The position numbers and the translations under genes were made by a program. From NCBI GenBank assembly GCA_019114265.1, contig DXFV01000012.1, positions 37,267 to 101,266 of the forward strand: a stretch of DNA of 64,000 bases. The letters are read 5' to 3'. The notes beneath the pieces were generated by a model. The model worked only from the letters and a program-made list of their open reading frames with translations. It did no database searches and was not told where the DNA came from. Each line of letters starts with the position of its first letter. Within the stretch, counting starts at the first letter, position 1. Origin of the DNA: Anaerofilum faecale. GTDB taxonomy: Bacteria; Bacillota; Clostridia; Oscillospirales; Ruminococcaceae. This document shows, in pieces, positions 22,301-29,569 of this stretch.

Positions 22301-24310
22301 ATGCGCATTGCATTGGCAGGCAACCCCAACAGCGGCAAGACCACCATGTTCAACGCGCTCACCGGCCGCAGCGAGCGGGTGGGCAACTGGGCCGGTGTGA
22401 CGGTAGAAAAGAAGGAGCATCCCATCAAACGGGCCTACTGCGCCGCCCGGGAGGAACTGGTCGCGGTGGATCTGCCGGGCGCCTATTCGATGTCGCCCTT
22501 CACCAGCGAGGAGAGCATCACCAGCGGCTATGTCCGCCACGAACACCCCGACGCCATCATCAACATCGTGGACGCCACCAACCTCAGCCGCAGCCTGTTT
22601 TTCACCACCCAGCTGCTGGAGCTTGGCATCCCGGTGGTGGTGGCGCTGAATAAGAGCGACTTGCTGGACAAAAAAGGCGCCCGCATCGACACCGCCCTGC
22701 TGGCGAAGGAGCTGGGCTGCCCGGTGGTGGAGACGGTGTCCACCGCGTCCGCCGACAACGGCCTGGCCGCTGTGGTGCAGGCCGCCGCGGGCCTGGCCGG
22801 GAAGGGGCAGACCGCCCCCTACCTCCAGGGCGACGTCGACCTGGCCGACAAGCAGCAGGTGGACGAGGCCGACCGCCGCCGCTTCGCCTTTGTGAACGAA
22901 CTGGTGCGCAAGGTGGAGACCCGCAAGGTGCTCACCCGCGAGAAAAACAGCCAGGACGCTATCGACGCGGTGCTCACCAACAAGGTGGCGGGCATTCTGA
23001 TCTTTGCGGCGGTGATGTTCCTGGTGTTCCAGATCTCGCAGGTGTGGGTGGGGCCGCTGATCGCGGACACCCTCACCGCCGGCATCGAGACCTTCCAGGA
23101 ATGGGCCGGCGTGCAGCTGGAGGCGGCCAATCCCCTGCTGCGCGCGCTGCTGGTGGACGGCATCATCGGCGGCGTGGGCGCGGTGGTTGGTTTCCTGCCG
23201 CTGGTGATGGTGATGTATTTCCTCATCGCCCTGCTGGAGGACTGCGGGTATATGGCCCGCGTGTCGGTGGTGCTGGACCCCATCTTCAAGACGGTGGGGC
23301 TGTCGGGCAAATCGGTGATCCCGTTCGTCATCGGCACCGGCTGCGCGATCCCGGGCGTCATGGCCAGCCGCACCATCCGCAGCGAGCGGGAGCGCCGCGC
23401 CACCGCGATGCTCACCCCCTTCATGCCCTGCGGCGCGAAGATCCCGGTGATCGCGCTGTTTGCCGGCGCCTTCTTCAACGACGCGGGCTGGGTGAGCTTT
23501 CTGATGTATTTCACCGGCATCCTGCTGATCTTCCTGGGCGCGCTGCTGGTGAAGCGGATCACCGGCTGCCGGCACCGCAAGTCCTTCTTCATCATCGAGA
23601 TGCCGGAGTATAAAGTGCCCTCGCTGTGGTTTGCCGTCAAGGCGATGTGCGCCCGCGGCTGGGCCTACATCGTGAAGGCCGCCACCATCATCCTGCTGTG
23701 CAACACGGCGGTGCAGATCATGCAGACCTTCACCTGGAACTTCCAGGTGGCCGAAAGCGCCGACAGCTCCATCCTGGCCTCCATCGCCGGCCCGTTCGCC
23801 TGGCTGCTGGTGCCGATCGTGGGGGTGGTGAGCTGGCAGCTGGCCGCTGCGGCCGTCACCGGCTTTATCGCGAAGGAAAATGTGGTGGGCACGCTGGCGG
23901 TCTGCTTTGTGGGCCTTGAGAACCTGATCGACACCGAGGAGCTGGCCATGATCGCCGGCAGCGGCGCCGAGATCGCGGGCATCATCGCCATCACCAAGGT
24001 GGCGGCGCTGGCCTACCTGATGTTCAACCTCTACACCCCGCCCTGCTTCGCGGCCATCGGCGCGATGAATGCCGAGATGAAGAGCGCCAAATGGCTGTGG
24101 GGCGGTATCGGCCTGCAGCTGGGAACCGGCTATACGGTGGGCTTCCTGGTCTACCAGGTGGGCACCCTGATCACCACCGGCGCGGTGGGCGCGGGCTTTG
24201 TGCCGGGCCTGATCGCGGTGGCGGTGTTCGCGGGAGTGCTGGTGTACCTGGTGCGCCGGGCGGACAAAAATCTGGCGGCCGAGTACGCGCTGCACGGCGC
24301 GGCGGCCTGA
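22301..24310 (+). CDS. feoB: ferrous iron transporter B
   Basis: 669 residues, usual for FeoB. The cytoplasmic G domain comes first: G1 GNPNSGKTT (residues 7-15), switch region, G3 DLPGAYS and G4 NKSD, then a helical spacer (about 165-220). The membrane domain (about 230-660) has the two Gate motifs, including the inverted repeats around GFLPLVMVMYFLIALLEDCG and GTGCAIPGVMASRTI. It moves Fe2+ inward under GTPase control. The ATG follows AAGGAGG. It lies 82 bp after feoA with an internal palindromic box. Confidence 0.97.
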   Translation: MRIALAGNPNSGKTTMFNALTGRSERVGNWAGVTVEKKEHPIKRAYCAAREELVAVDLPGAYSMSPFTSEESITSGYVRHEHPDAIINIVDATNLSRSLFFTTQLLELGIPVVVALNKSDLLDKKGARIDTALLAKELGCPVVETVSTASADNGLAAVVQAAAGLAGKGQTAPYLQGDVDLADKQQVDEADRRRFAFVNELVRKVETRKVLTREKNSQDAIDAVLTNKVAGILIFAAVMFLVFQISQVWVGPLIADTLTAGIETFQEWAGVQLEAANPLLRALLVDGIIGGVGAVVGFLPLVMVMYFLIALLEDCGYMARVSVVLDPIFKTVGLSGKSVIPFVIGTGCAIPGVMASRTIRSERERRATAMLTPFMPCGAKIPVIALFAGAFFNDAGWVSFLMYFTGILLIFLGALLVKRITGCRHRKSFFIIEMPEYKVPSLWFAVKAMCARGWAYIVKAATIILLCNTAVQIMQTFTWNFQVAESADSSILASIAGPFAWLLVPIVGVVSWQLAAAAVTGFIAKENVVGTLAVCFVGLENLIDTEELAMIAGSGAEIAGIIAITKVAALAYLMFNLYTPPCFAAIGAMNAEMKSAKWLWGGIGLQLGTGYTVGFLVYQVGTLITTGAVGAGFVPGLIAVAVFAGVLVYLVRRADKNLAAEYALHGAAA

Positions 24311-24334
24311 TCCCCCGGAAAGGAGCGTTTTGCG

Positions 24335-24526
24335 ATGACAGCAGTGGATCTGATCGTTCTGGCGGTGCTGGCCGCGCTGGTGCTGGGCGCGGCGGCCTAT
24401 GTGGTGCGCGCCAAAAAGCGCGGCGTCAAATGCATCGGCTGCCCGTCGGGGTGCGCGTGTTCCCGGCACGGCGGGCAGGAGGGCTGCGGCTGCAAGGGCG
24501 GTTCGTCCTGCGGCTGCCCCAAATAA
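24335..24526 (+). CDS. FeoB-associated Cys-rich membrane protein
   Basis: 63 residues: one transmembrane helix (about 5-25) followed by a basic segment and a short domain with eight Cys (CIGCPSGCACS, GCGCKGGSSCGC). This is the pattern of the FeoB-associated Cys-rich family encoded after feoB in Firmicutes; it may take the place of FeoC or handle iron at the membrane, which is not proven. AAAGGAG site. Last gene of the operon. Confidence 0.88.
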   Translation: MTAVDLIVLAVLAALVLGAAAYVVRAKKRGVKCIGCPSGCACSRHGGQEGCGCKGGSSCGCPK

Positions 24527-24528
24527 GA

Positions 24529-24576
24529 ACAGGCCCGCTCTCCCCGGAAAGGGAGGGCGGGCCCTGTTGTTTTTTG
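24529..24576 (+). terminator. terminator of the feo operon
   Basis: Stem ACAGGCCCGCTCTCCC (24529-24544) against 24551-24567, then TGTTTTTTGG. Confidence 0.85.
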
Positions 24577-24595
24577 GAAAGGCCGACGGCACGGC

Positions 24596-24622
24596 AAGCC
24601 TTCCCCTGGCCAGGGGGAAGCC
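24596..24622. repeat. first hairpin only of the interspersed repeat
   Basis: AAGCCTTCCCC TGGCCA GGGGGAAGCCTT resembles hairpin 1 of units A/B. The second hairpin and GATGAGG tail are lacking. Confidence 0.55.
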
Positions 24623-24634
24623 TTTGGCGGCCTC

Positions 24635-24772
24635 CTATTTTTTGCCCGGCAGCAGCAGCCCGATGGCCACGCCCAGCGCCAGACCTATCCCCACATTGTC
24701 CAGCGCAGCGCCAAAGATCAGCCCCAGCGCGATGCCCAGCGCAAGGTTTTTGTTTTCTCCGCCGTCTTTCAC
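24635..24772 (-). CDS. 45-residue glycine-zipper membrane protein
   Basis: From a GTG at 24772 (site AGGGGGG, nine bases) the frame reads MKDGGENKNLALGIALGLIF and ends LLLPGKK. It holds two short hydrophobic helices with Gly/Ala at four-residue spacing, separated by GAALDNVGIG, typical of glycine-zipper hairpins. Small proteins of this composition are common but uncharacterised. An extended -10 (TGG-TATACT, complement of 24798-24806) lies upstream. Longer versions starting at an upstream ATG would include a non-membrane segment inside the promoter and are rejected. Confidence 0.6.
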   Translation of the reverse strand: MKDGGENKNLALGIALGLIFGAALDNVGIGLALGVAIGLLLPGKK

Positions 24773-24815
24773 TGCGTCCGCCCCCCTTTTTTCACACAGT
24801 ATACCATACGATTCT

Positions 24816-24852
24816 GCAAAAAGAAAGACGCCCGTGTTGCGGACCACGGGCG
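24816..24852 (-). terminator. probable terminator of the NERD-domain gene
   Basis: Stem GCCCGTG (24830-24836) with CACGGGC (24845-24851); on the minus strand it is followed by GTCTTTCTTTTT. It lies just upstream of the glycine-zipper promoter. Confidence 0.5.
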
Positions 24853-25004
24853 CCATAAGGGGTATCGCTTTGGTGTGAGGAGGAATCATGTTACAGGAGG
24901 GGGGCTGCGGCTTCCCGCCCTTCTGTGATTCTTAGTATACCCTCCACTTGCGTAGACTTTATGAAACGACTGTGAATATTCTGTAAACTCTGGTTCGGCC
25001 AGAA

Positions 25005-25640
25005 TTACTTTTTCTCGGCGGCGGCGCGCAGGGCCCTGGCCACCGCGTCGATGTCCACTTTTTTGTCGTCGGTGAAGTGATCTTTGCGCAGCATGGCGGA
25101 AAATTCCTTCATGCGCAGGATGGGGGTGGAGCGGGGGACCAGCAGCTCGGTGCCGCTGTTGGGGAACACGCACATGGTCTCCACCGGCACGCTGCGCAGC
25201 CTGTTGGCAAACAGCACCTCGCGCAGCATGCGCGCCTGGGCCGCCTGGACGGTGAGGGGGTTCTCAAAGGCCACACGGCCGCGGTTGGTGGTCTGGGTCC
25301 ACAGCTTTTCCTTCTCGTTGCCGTACACCTTGCCGGGATAGCCCAGCGAGGTCACCGCCAGCACGCCGAAGCTGCCCACCACAATGGCGTCGAAATCGGT
25401 CACGCCGGCGCCCTGGCAGATGCGGCCGGGAACGATCACCTCATAGCCGTTGTCGCCGGCAAAGCCCTTCAGGCGGCGGATCACGCGGCCCTGCTCATGG
25501 GTGCGGCCCACCGGAGCGGCCAGCGCCTTGCGCTGCTCGGCGGGGATGGCTTCGTCCTTTTCTTTTTTGTCCTTCACAAACATCCACACGCCCACGGCGA
25601 TCACCGCCAGCACCACCACAAGCAGCAAAATCCAATCCAT
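25005..25640 (-). CDS. NERD-domain (nuclease-related) membrane protein
   Basis: 211 residues with an N-terminal transmembrane helix (2-22) and a charged linker. Next comes a domain resembling NERD: TDFDAIVVGSFGVLAVTSLG, then KVYGNEKEKLW and NPLTVQAAQARMLREVL. NERD domains share the restriction-endonuclease core; here the Asp of FDAIVV and a following Lys (GYPGKVYGN) sit where the family's catalytic residues lie. The role in bacteria is mostly unknown. AGGAGG precedes the ATG. Divergent from the NUDIX gene. Confidence 0.75.
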   Translation of the reverse strand: MDWILLLVVVLAVIAVGVWMFVKDKKEKDEAIPAEQRKALAAPVGRTHEQGRVIRRLKGFAGDNGYEVIVPGRICQGAGVTDFDAIVVGSFGVLAVTSLGYPGKVYGNEKEKLWTQTTNRGRVAFENPLTVQAAQARMLREVLFANRLRSVPVETMCVFPNSGTELLVPRSTPILRMKEFSAMLRKDHFTDDKKVDIDAVARALRAAAEKK

Positions 25641-25684
25641 AAAACACGATCCTCCTGTTTCAATTCAAAAAAGATAGTGGTATC

Positions 25685-25713
25685 ATTATAGCAAGTTTTG
25701 ATAAAAAACACAA
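25685..25713 (-). promoter_or_regulatory. promoter of the NERD-domain gene
   Basis: Minus-strand TTGTGT (25713-25708), 17-bp spacer ending TGC, then perfect TATAAT (25690-25685). Confidence 0.7.
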
Positions 25714-25753
25714 ACCCCGCCGCACCGGCCGGGAAGAGAAAGGAAGAAAACCA

Positions 25754-26167
25754 ATGAAACAGGAAAAATCCTGCGGCGCCATCTGCTGGAAACGGGAGAA
25801 CGGCCAGCGCGTCTATCTGCTGATCCTGCACCGCAACGGCGGGCACTGGGCCTTTGCCAAGGGCCACGTGGAGGGCGCGGAGACCGAGAGCGAGACCGCC
25901 CTGCGCGAGATCCGCGAGGAGACGGCGCTCCAGGCGGTGCTGGACACCGGGTTTCGCCGCACCACCAGCTATTCGCCCGCGCCGGGCGTGATGAAAGAGG
26001 TGGTGTATTTCACCGCCGAGGTGACGGGCGGCGGCGTCTGCCAGCCCGAGGAGGTGTGCGAGATGCGGTTCGAGCCGTATGAGACCGCCCTCAAAACCCT
26101 GACCTACCCCGCCGACCGCGCGCTGCTGGAAGAGGCCGAGCGCTATCTGGCCGCCAAGCAAAGCTGA
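25754..26167 (+). CDS. NUDIX hydrolase (Ap4A-hydrolase-like)
   Basis: 137 residues. The Nudix box starts at GHVEGAETESETALREIREE (G-x5-E-x7-REUxEExGU, about residues 38-60) with all metal-binding Glu present. The N-terminal SCGAICWKRENGQRVYLLI and later SPAPGVMKEVVYF are like bis(5'-nucleosyl)-tetraphosphatase-type members. It would hydrolyse a nucleoside diphosphate derivative; exact substrate unknown. AAAGGAAG site. It ends in the left 41-bp inverted repeat, which doubles as its terminator. Confidence 0.88.
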   Translation: MKQEKSCGAICWKRENGQRVYLLILHRNGGHWAFAKGHVEGAETESETALREIREETALQAVLDTGFRRTTSYSPAPGVMKEVVYFTAEVTGGGVCQPEEVCEMRFEPYETALKTLTYPADRALLEEAERYLAAKQS

Positions 26168-26184
26168 CACTTTTCCCCAAACGC

Positions 26185-26225
26185 AAAGCACCGCACAGCT
26201 GTCTGCTGTGCGGTGCTTTTGTTTA
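26185..26225. repeat. left 41-bp inverted repeat/terminator of the low-GC cassette
   Basis: 15-bp stem AAAGCACCGCACAGC (26185-26199) with 26205-26219, loop TGTCT, then TTGTTTA. The whole 41 bp recurs exactly, inverted, at 26938-26978. The TTTA end contains the stop codon (TAA on the minus strand) of the ribbon-helix-helix gene. Confidence 0.85.
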
Positions 26226-26402
26226 TTCGGGTTTTTCCTCGATTTTTCCGTGTTCCTTCTCAAATTCCTGGATGCACCGGCGGATCAGGTACAAAATCTG
26301 CCCGTTCGCCGAGCGCCCCTCATACTTTGCAATATAGTGCAGCTTTCTGTGGAGTTCCGGGTCCACTTCTATGCCAAGATGTTTGTTGTTTTTATTCCGC
26401 AT
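26223..26402 (-). CDS. ribbon-helix-helix DNA-binding protein
   Basis: 59 residues: MRNKNNKHLGIEVDPELHRK then LHYIAKYEGRSANGQILYLI and RRCIQEFEKEHGK. One beta strand (LGIEVD) followed by two helices is the Arc/MetJ-type fold; such proteins bind palindromes as dimers of dimers. The intergenic region with the divergent SLOG-like gene has a 23-bp perfect palindrome plus another AAGTATA half-site, the likely operator. The start has only a weak GTGGTGA site. It resembles small RHH regulators of anti-defence or plasmid modules, but no toxin is adjacent. Confidence 0.75.
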   Translation of the reverse strand: MRNKNNKHLGIEVDPELHRKLHYIAKYEGRSANGQILYLIRRCIQEFEKEHGKIEEKPE

Positions 26403-26452
26403 GTCATCACCACAAAATCTTGATTTAAGTATATTCTAAGATGATTTTGTGG

Positions 26453-26487
26453 TATAATGCTTAAAGTATACTTAAATTAAGTATACT
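26453..26487 (+). promoter_or_regulatory. promoter and palindromic operator of the SLOG-like gene
   Basis: Extended -10 TGG-TATAAT (TATAAT at 26453-26458) is followed at once by a perfect 23-bp palindrome (26465-26487, arms AGTATACTTAA). A third AAGTATA half-site lies at 26427-26433 near the start of the divergent gene. The region 26403-26508 is strongly AT-rich, unlike its surroundings. Confidence 0.7.
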
Positions 26488-26508
26488 ATTTTAGGAGGCG
26501 ATGATGGC

Positions 26509-26940
26509 ATGACCTGCACTTTTTTGGGGCACAGGGATACTCCGTCCAGTGTCGAACCCATCTTACGATCAATTTTAATCGACCTCATCGAAAATCAAAA
26601 TGTTTCTCTTTTCTATTTGGGCAATCAGGGAAATTTCGACCGGATCGCCCAAAGGGTTTTGCTGCAATTAAAAGAAAATTATTCTTACATCCGTTTTTTT
26701 ATTGTTTTAGCATACCGCCCTTCTTTAAAAAATTGCAGCGATAAAGATAACAACACGATCTATCCTGAAGTTTTGGAAACAACACCATTGAAATACGCCA
26801 TTTCCAAACGAAATCAATGGATGATCGACCATTCTGATTTTGTTGTTACCTATATTCGCTATACGACAGGAGGGGCAGCGACTTCCCAAAAAATCGCAGA
26901 GAAAAAAGGCAAAAAGATCATCAAACTTTCTGATTTCTAA
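26509..26940 (+). CDS. SLOG-superfamily (DUF1273/YpsA-like) nucleotide-binding protein
   Basis: 143 residues. It begins MTCTFLGHRDTP and contains FYLGNQGNFDRIAQRVL, FFIVLAYRP, IYPEVLETTPLKYAISKRNQ and a Gly-rich GGAATSQKIAEKKGKKII end: the Rossmann-like SLOG fold, a probable nucleotide-derived ligand sensor or N-glycosidase-like domain. AGGAGG lies ten bases before the ATG. Codon use is AT-rich (Phe TTT, Leu TTA, Lys AAA), in sharp contrast with the GC-rich flanking genes, a sign of transfer. The cellular role is unknown. It ends inside the right inverted repeat. Confidence 0.75.
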   Translation: MTCTFLGHRDTPSSVEPILRSILIDLIENQNVSLFYLGNQGNFDRIAQRVLLQLKENYSYIRFFIVLAYRPSLKNCSDKDNNTIYPEVLETTPLKYAISKRNQWMIDHSDFVVTYIRYTTGGAATSQKIAEKKGKKIIKLSDF

Positions 26941-26978
26941 ACAAAAGCACCGCACAGCAGACAGCTGTGCGGTGCTTT
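26938..26978. repeat. right 41-bp inverted repeat/terminator of the low-GC cassette
   Basis: Exact reverse complement of 26185-26225 (stem AAAGCACCGCACAGC, loop AGACA). Starts in the TAA stop codon of the SLOG-like gene and ends in T-rich sequence suitable for termination of both this gene and the convergent phosphodiesterase gene. Confidence 0.85.
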
Positions 26979-26990
26979 TGTTTTCTGCAT

Positions 26991-27488
26991 TTACCACAGC
27001 GAGGGCGCGCTGGGCACTTCCTTGTGGTAGAAATGGGGGATGCCGTCCTCGATGATGACGAGGCCGTAGGTGGGGCGGCCGATGCGCGGACGGCTCACCG
27101 AACCGGGGTTGAAGACATACAGACCGTCGGTGTATTCATAATAGGGGGAATGGGTGTGGCCGAACAGCACCACGTCGGCGCCGCGCTGGCGCGCCGCGTA
27201 TTTCAGACCGGCCAGCGTGCATTTTACCTGGTAGCCGTCGCCGTGGCAGTAGAAGAACAGCTCGTGGTCAAAGGCGGCCAGTCCCTCTGCCGACTCGCTC
27301 TGGCTGAAATCGCAGTTGCCGCGCACCAGATACACCCGCAGCTCGGGATGCTCGTCCATCACGGTGTAGATGTCCGACAGACCGTCGCCCAGAAAGATCA
27401 GGTCGGTGGCGCCCGGTTCGGCCTCCACCACCCGCAGCAGGGCGTCGAAGTTGCCGTGGCTGTCCGACGCGATCAGCAGCTTTTTCAT
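26991..27488 (-). CDS. YfcE/MJ0936-type metallophosphodiesterase
   Basis: 165 residues. The calcineurin-like metal motifs are all present: SDSHGN (residues 8-13), FLGDGLSD, VRGNCD and VLFGHTHS. Members hydrolyse phosphodiester model substrates in the cytoplasm with Mn2+; the physiological substrate is unknown. The ATG overlaps the rsmI stop (ATGA), so the gene is translationally coupled to it; third gene of a trmN6-like/rsmI/yfcE operon. Confidence 0.92.
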   Translation of the reverse strand: MKKLLIASDSHGNFDALLRVVEAEPGATDLIFLGDGLSDIYTVMDEHPELRVYLVRGNCDFSQSESAEGLAAFDHELFFYCHGDGYQVKCTLAGLKYAARQRGADVVLFGHTHSPYYEYTDGLYVFNPGSVSRPRIGRPTYGLVIIEDGIPHFYHKEVPSAPSLW

Positions 27489-28333
27489 ACTTCTTCCTCC
27501 TCTTGCCGCGAAAGGCACAGTTTGTAGATCTCGCTCTTGGAAAATCCCGTCTCGGCCGCCACCGCGCGGGCAGCAGCCGTCAGCTTTTCGCCGGCGGCGC
27601 AGCGCTCCAGCGCCCGGTCGGCCGCCTGCTCCAATGTGACCTGTTCCGGGGCGGGCGGCTCGGCCCCCGCCACCACCAGCACATACTCGCCGCGCGGCGC
27701 GTTTTCCGCGTGCCACTCCACCGCCTGCCCGATGGTGGTCTTGGTGATCGTCTCGTGCAGCTTGGTCAGCTCGCGGCAGAGGGTGATGCTGCGCTGGGGC
27801 CCAAAGGCGGCGCACAGGTCGTCCAGCGTGGTGCGCAGCTTGTGGGGCGCTTCGTAGAAGATCATCGTGCGCCGCTCGTCTTTCAGCTCGTCCAGGCGCT
27901 CCAGGCGGCTGCGGCGGTTCACCGGCAAAAACCCCTCAAAGGTGAACCGCCCGGTGGGCTGGCCGGACACCGCCAGCGCCGTCACCGCCGCCGAGGCCGC
28001 CGGGACCGGCACCACCGGGATGCCCATCGCCAGCGCGTCGGTGACGATCACCTCGCCGGGGTCGGACACGGCCGGCATGCCGGCGTCGCTGCACAGCGCA
28101 CAGCTCTCGCCCGCGGCGATGCGCGCCAGGATCTGCGCGCCGCGCTCCTTGAGATTGTGCTCGTAATAGCTCACCATCGGCTTTTTGATGCCCAGATGGT
28201 TCAGCAGCTTCAGGGTCACGCGGGTGTCCTCGGCCGCGATGAAGTCCACCGCGCCGAAGGTGGCGGCGGCGCGGGGGGTGAGGTCCTGCAGGTTGCCGAT
28301 GGGGGTGGCGACGATGTAGAGTGTGCCGGTCAT
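27485..28333 (-). CDS. rsmI: 16S rRNA (cytidine(1402)-2'-O)-methyltransferase
   Basis: 282 residues, standard for RsmI. It begins GTLYIVATPIGNLQDLTPRA and holds EDTRVTLKLLNHLGI, CSDAGMPAVSDPGE, EGFLP and YEAPHKLRTTLDDL, the conserved tetrapyrrole-methylase-fold motifs. With SAM it methylates ribose 1402 of 16S rRNA in the decoding centre. The C-terminal helix-rich region (about 220-282) is typical. It overlaps both its neighbours by four bases (ATGA at each end). Confidence 0.97.
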   Translation of the reverse strand: MTGTLYIVATPIGNLQDLTPRAAATFGAVDFIAAEDTRVTLKLLNHLGIKKPMVSYYEHNLKERGAQILARIAAGESCALCSDAGMPAVSDPGEVIVTDALAMGIPVVPVPAASAAVTALAVSGQPTGRFTFEGFLPVNRRSRLERLDELKDERRTMIFYEAPHKLRTTLDDLCAAFGPQRSITLCRELTKLHETITKTTIGQAVEWHAENAPRGEYVLVVAGAEPPAPEQVTLEQAADRALERCAAGEKLTAAARAVAAETGFSKSEIYKLCLSRQEEEEV

Positions 28334-29034
28334 AGCGGCGCCTCCTTTCCGTAAACTTCCAACATGGCGGGGGAATATTTGCCGTCCGGGCGCTGCACCA
28401 CCAGATCCGGCTGCAGCGCAAGGCCGGGACGCCGCCCCTTCTGGCACTCCAGCAGAAACAGCCAGGGAGTGCGGGCGGGGGTCAGGCGGGCGAACTGCAG
28501 CCGCTTGGGCTCCAGATTTGCCGCGCGGGCGGCGCAGATGACGTCGGCCAACCGCTCGGGGCGCTGGCAGATGCAGAATTTCCCGCCGTCCTGCAGCAGG
28601 CGTCCCGCCGCCGCGGCCACGTCCTGCATGGTGCACAGCCGCTCGTGGCGGGCGTCGGCGCGGCCCGCTTTGGGGCTTTCAAACCCGCCGGTGAAGTAGG
28701 GCGGGTTGCAGGACACCATCTGGTAGTTTCCCGCTCCCAGCTCCCGCAGGTCGGCGCAGAGGGGGGTGATGTGGCCGATGCCGGCCAGCTCGATGCTCTT
28801 TTGCAGCAGCCGGGCGCCCTCCGGCTGCACCTCCACCGCCAGGCAGGGCCCGCGGTGGCCGCGGTCGTGCCAGTAGAGCGGGACGATGCCGCAGCCGCTG
28901 CCCAGGTCGGCGGCGCGGTGGGCGCGCCAGGGGCGGGAGAACCATGCCAGCAGCAGCGAGTCGGTGCCGAAGCGGTGGGTGTCGCTGATGCAGACGGGGG
29001 TGCCGCCCGACAGCGTTTCGATCGTGTAGTCCAT
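28330..29034 (-). CDS. tRNA1(Val) (adenine(37)-N6)-methyltransferase family protein
   Basis: 234 residues of the TrmN6/YfiC family. Motif I is AADLGSGCGIVPLYW and the catalytic motif is VSCNPPYFTGG (NPPY, about residue 125). The family methylates N6 of adenosine 37 in tRNA-Val or acts on related targets. The ATG at 29034 is preferred although its ribosome site is weak (GGCCCGG); an upstream in-frame ATG lies within the ferredoxin terminator hairpin. First gene of the overlapping trmN6-like/rsmI/yfcE operon. Confidence 0.87.
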   Translation of the reverse strand: MDYTIETLSGGTPVCISDTHRFGTDSLLLAWFSRPWRAHRAADLGSGCGIVPLYWHDRGHRGPCLAVEVQPEGARLLQKSIELAGIGHITPLCADLRELGAGNYQMVSCNPPYFTGGFESPKAGRADARHERLCTMQDVAAAAGRLLQDGGKFCICQRPERLADVICAARAANLEPKRLQFARLTPARTPWLFLLECQKGRRPGLALQPDLVVQRPDGKYSPAMLEVYGKEAPL

Positions 29035-29064
29035 ACCGGGCCGATGGCCCAAAATCAGCCGTGC

Positions 29065-29095
29065 AAAAAACGGCGGGTACATGGTGTACCCGCCG
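29065..29095 (-). terminator. terminator of the ferredoxin gene
   Basis: Stem GTACCCGCCG (29086-29095) with CGGCGGGTAC (29071-29080), then six T on the minus strand. Confidence 0.8.
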
Positions 29096-29111
29096 TATGT
29101 GTTGTTCCGAA

Positions 29112-29282
29112 TTAGCCTTCGGAGATAGCGCCCACGGGGCAGGCGCCGGCACAGGTGCCGCAATCCAGGCAGGTGTCGGCGTTGATCTCGTACTTGCCAT
29201 CGCCCTCGGAGATAGCGCCCACGGGGCACTCACCGGCGCAGGTGCCGCAGGAAATGCAGTCGTCGCTGATTTTGTAAGCCAT
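29112..29282 (-). CDS. 2[4Fe-4S] ferredoxin
   Basis: 56 residues: MAYKISDDCISCGTCAGECP at the start and CLDCGTCAGACPVGAISEG at the end. The two CxxCxxCxxxCP motifs bind two [4Fe-4S] clusters, the clostridial type of low-potential electron carrier used with pyruvate:ferredoxin oxidoreductase and hydrogenase. AAGGAG precedes the ATG. Monocistronic, with own promoter and terminator. The two halves of the gene are near repeats of each other at DNA level, as in the ancient duplication of this fold. Confidence 0.97.
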   Translation of the reverse strand: MAYKISDDCISCGTCAGECPVGAISEGDGKYEINADTCLDCGTCAGACPVGAISEG

Positions 29283-29389
29283 AGTAGTCTCCTTTTTCTC
29301 CGCCTCTTATGTATTTTTTGCAGAGCAGGAGCCGAAGCGGTAACCCCTGCCCGCCCGTGCAGCCCCAAAAGAGGTGCACTTCTGGTCTT

Positions 29390-29417
29390 ATTTTATCATA
29401 TTTTTGTATAAACGCAA
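29390..29417 (-). promoter_or_regulatory. promoter of the ferredoxin gene
   Basis: Minus-strand TTGCGT (29417-29412), 16-bp spacer, TAAAAT (29395-29390); about 108 bp leader. Confidence 0.6.
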
Positions 29418-29512
29418 GGGCTGATTTTGCACAGCGCACAGTTTTTTGCGCTTTTCCCGCCCCCGGAACGGGCGCGGTGCGAGCCGGGCAGAACCCGCGG
29501 CGTCCGCCGCGC

Positions 29513-29552
29513 AAAAAAACCGCGCCCCCTCCGGTTCACGGAAGGGGCGCGG
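29513..29552 (-). terminator. terminator of the rpmH-khpB operon
   Basis: GC-rich stem CCGCGCCCC...GGGGCGCGG (29520-29552) followed on the minus strand by a run of T (complement of 29513-29519), 17 bp after the khpB stop. Confidence 0.85.
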
Positions 29553-29569
29553 GCAGCCGGCGCATATTC

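Noticed and set aside
22163..24592. 800-codon minus-strand frame opposite feoB
   Set aside because: Same GC artefact; no ribosome site or family features, and feoB is intact on the plus strand.
26185..26978. Insertion sequence or toxin-antitoxin pair
   Set aside because: No transposase, and the SLOG-like protein is not a recognised toxin; kept as a cassette of unknown type.
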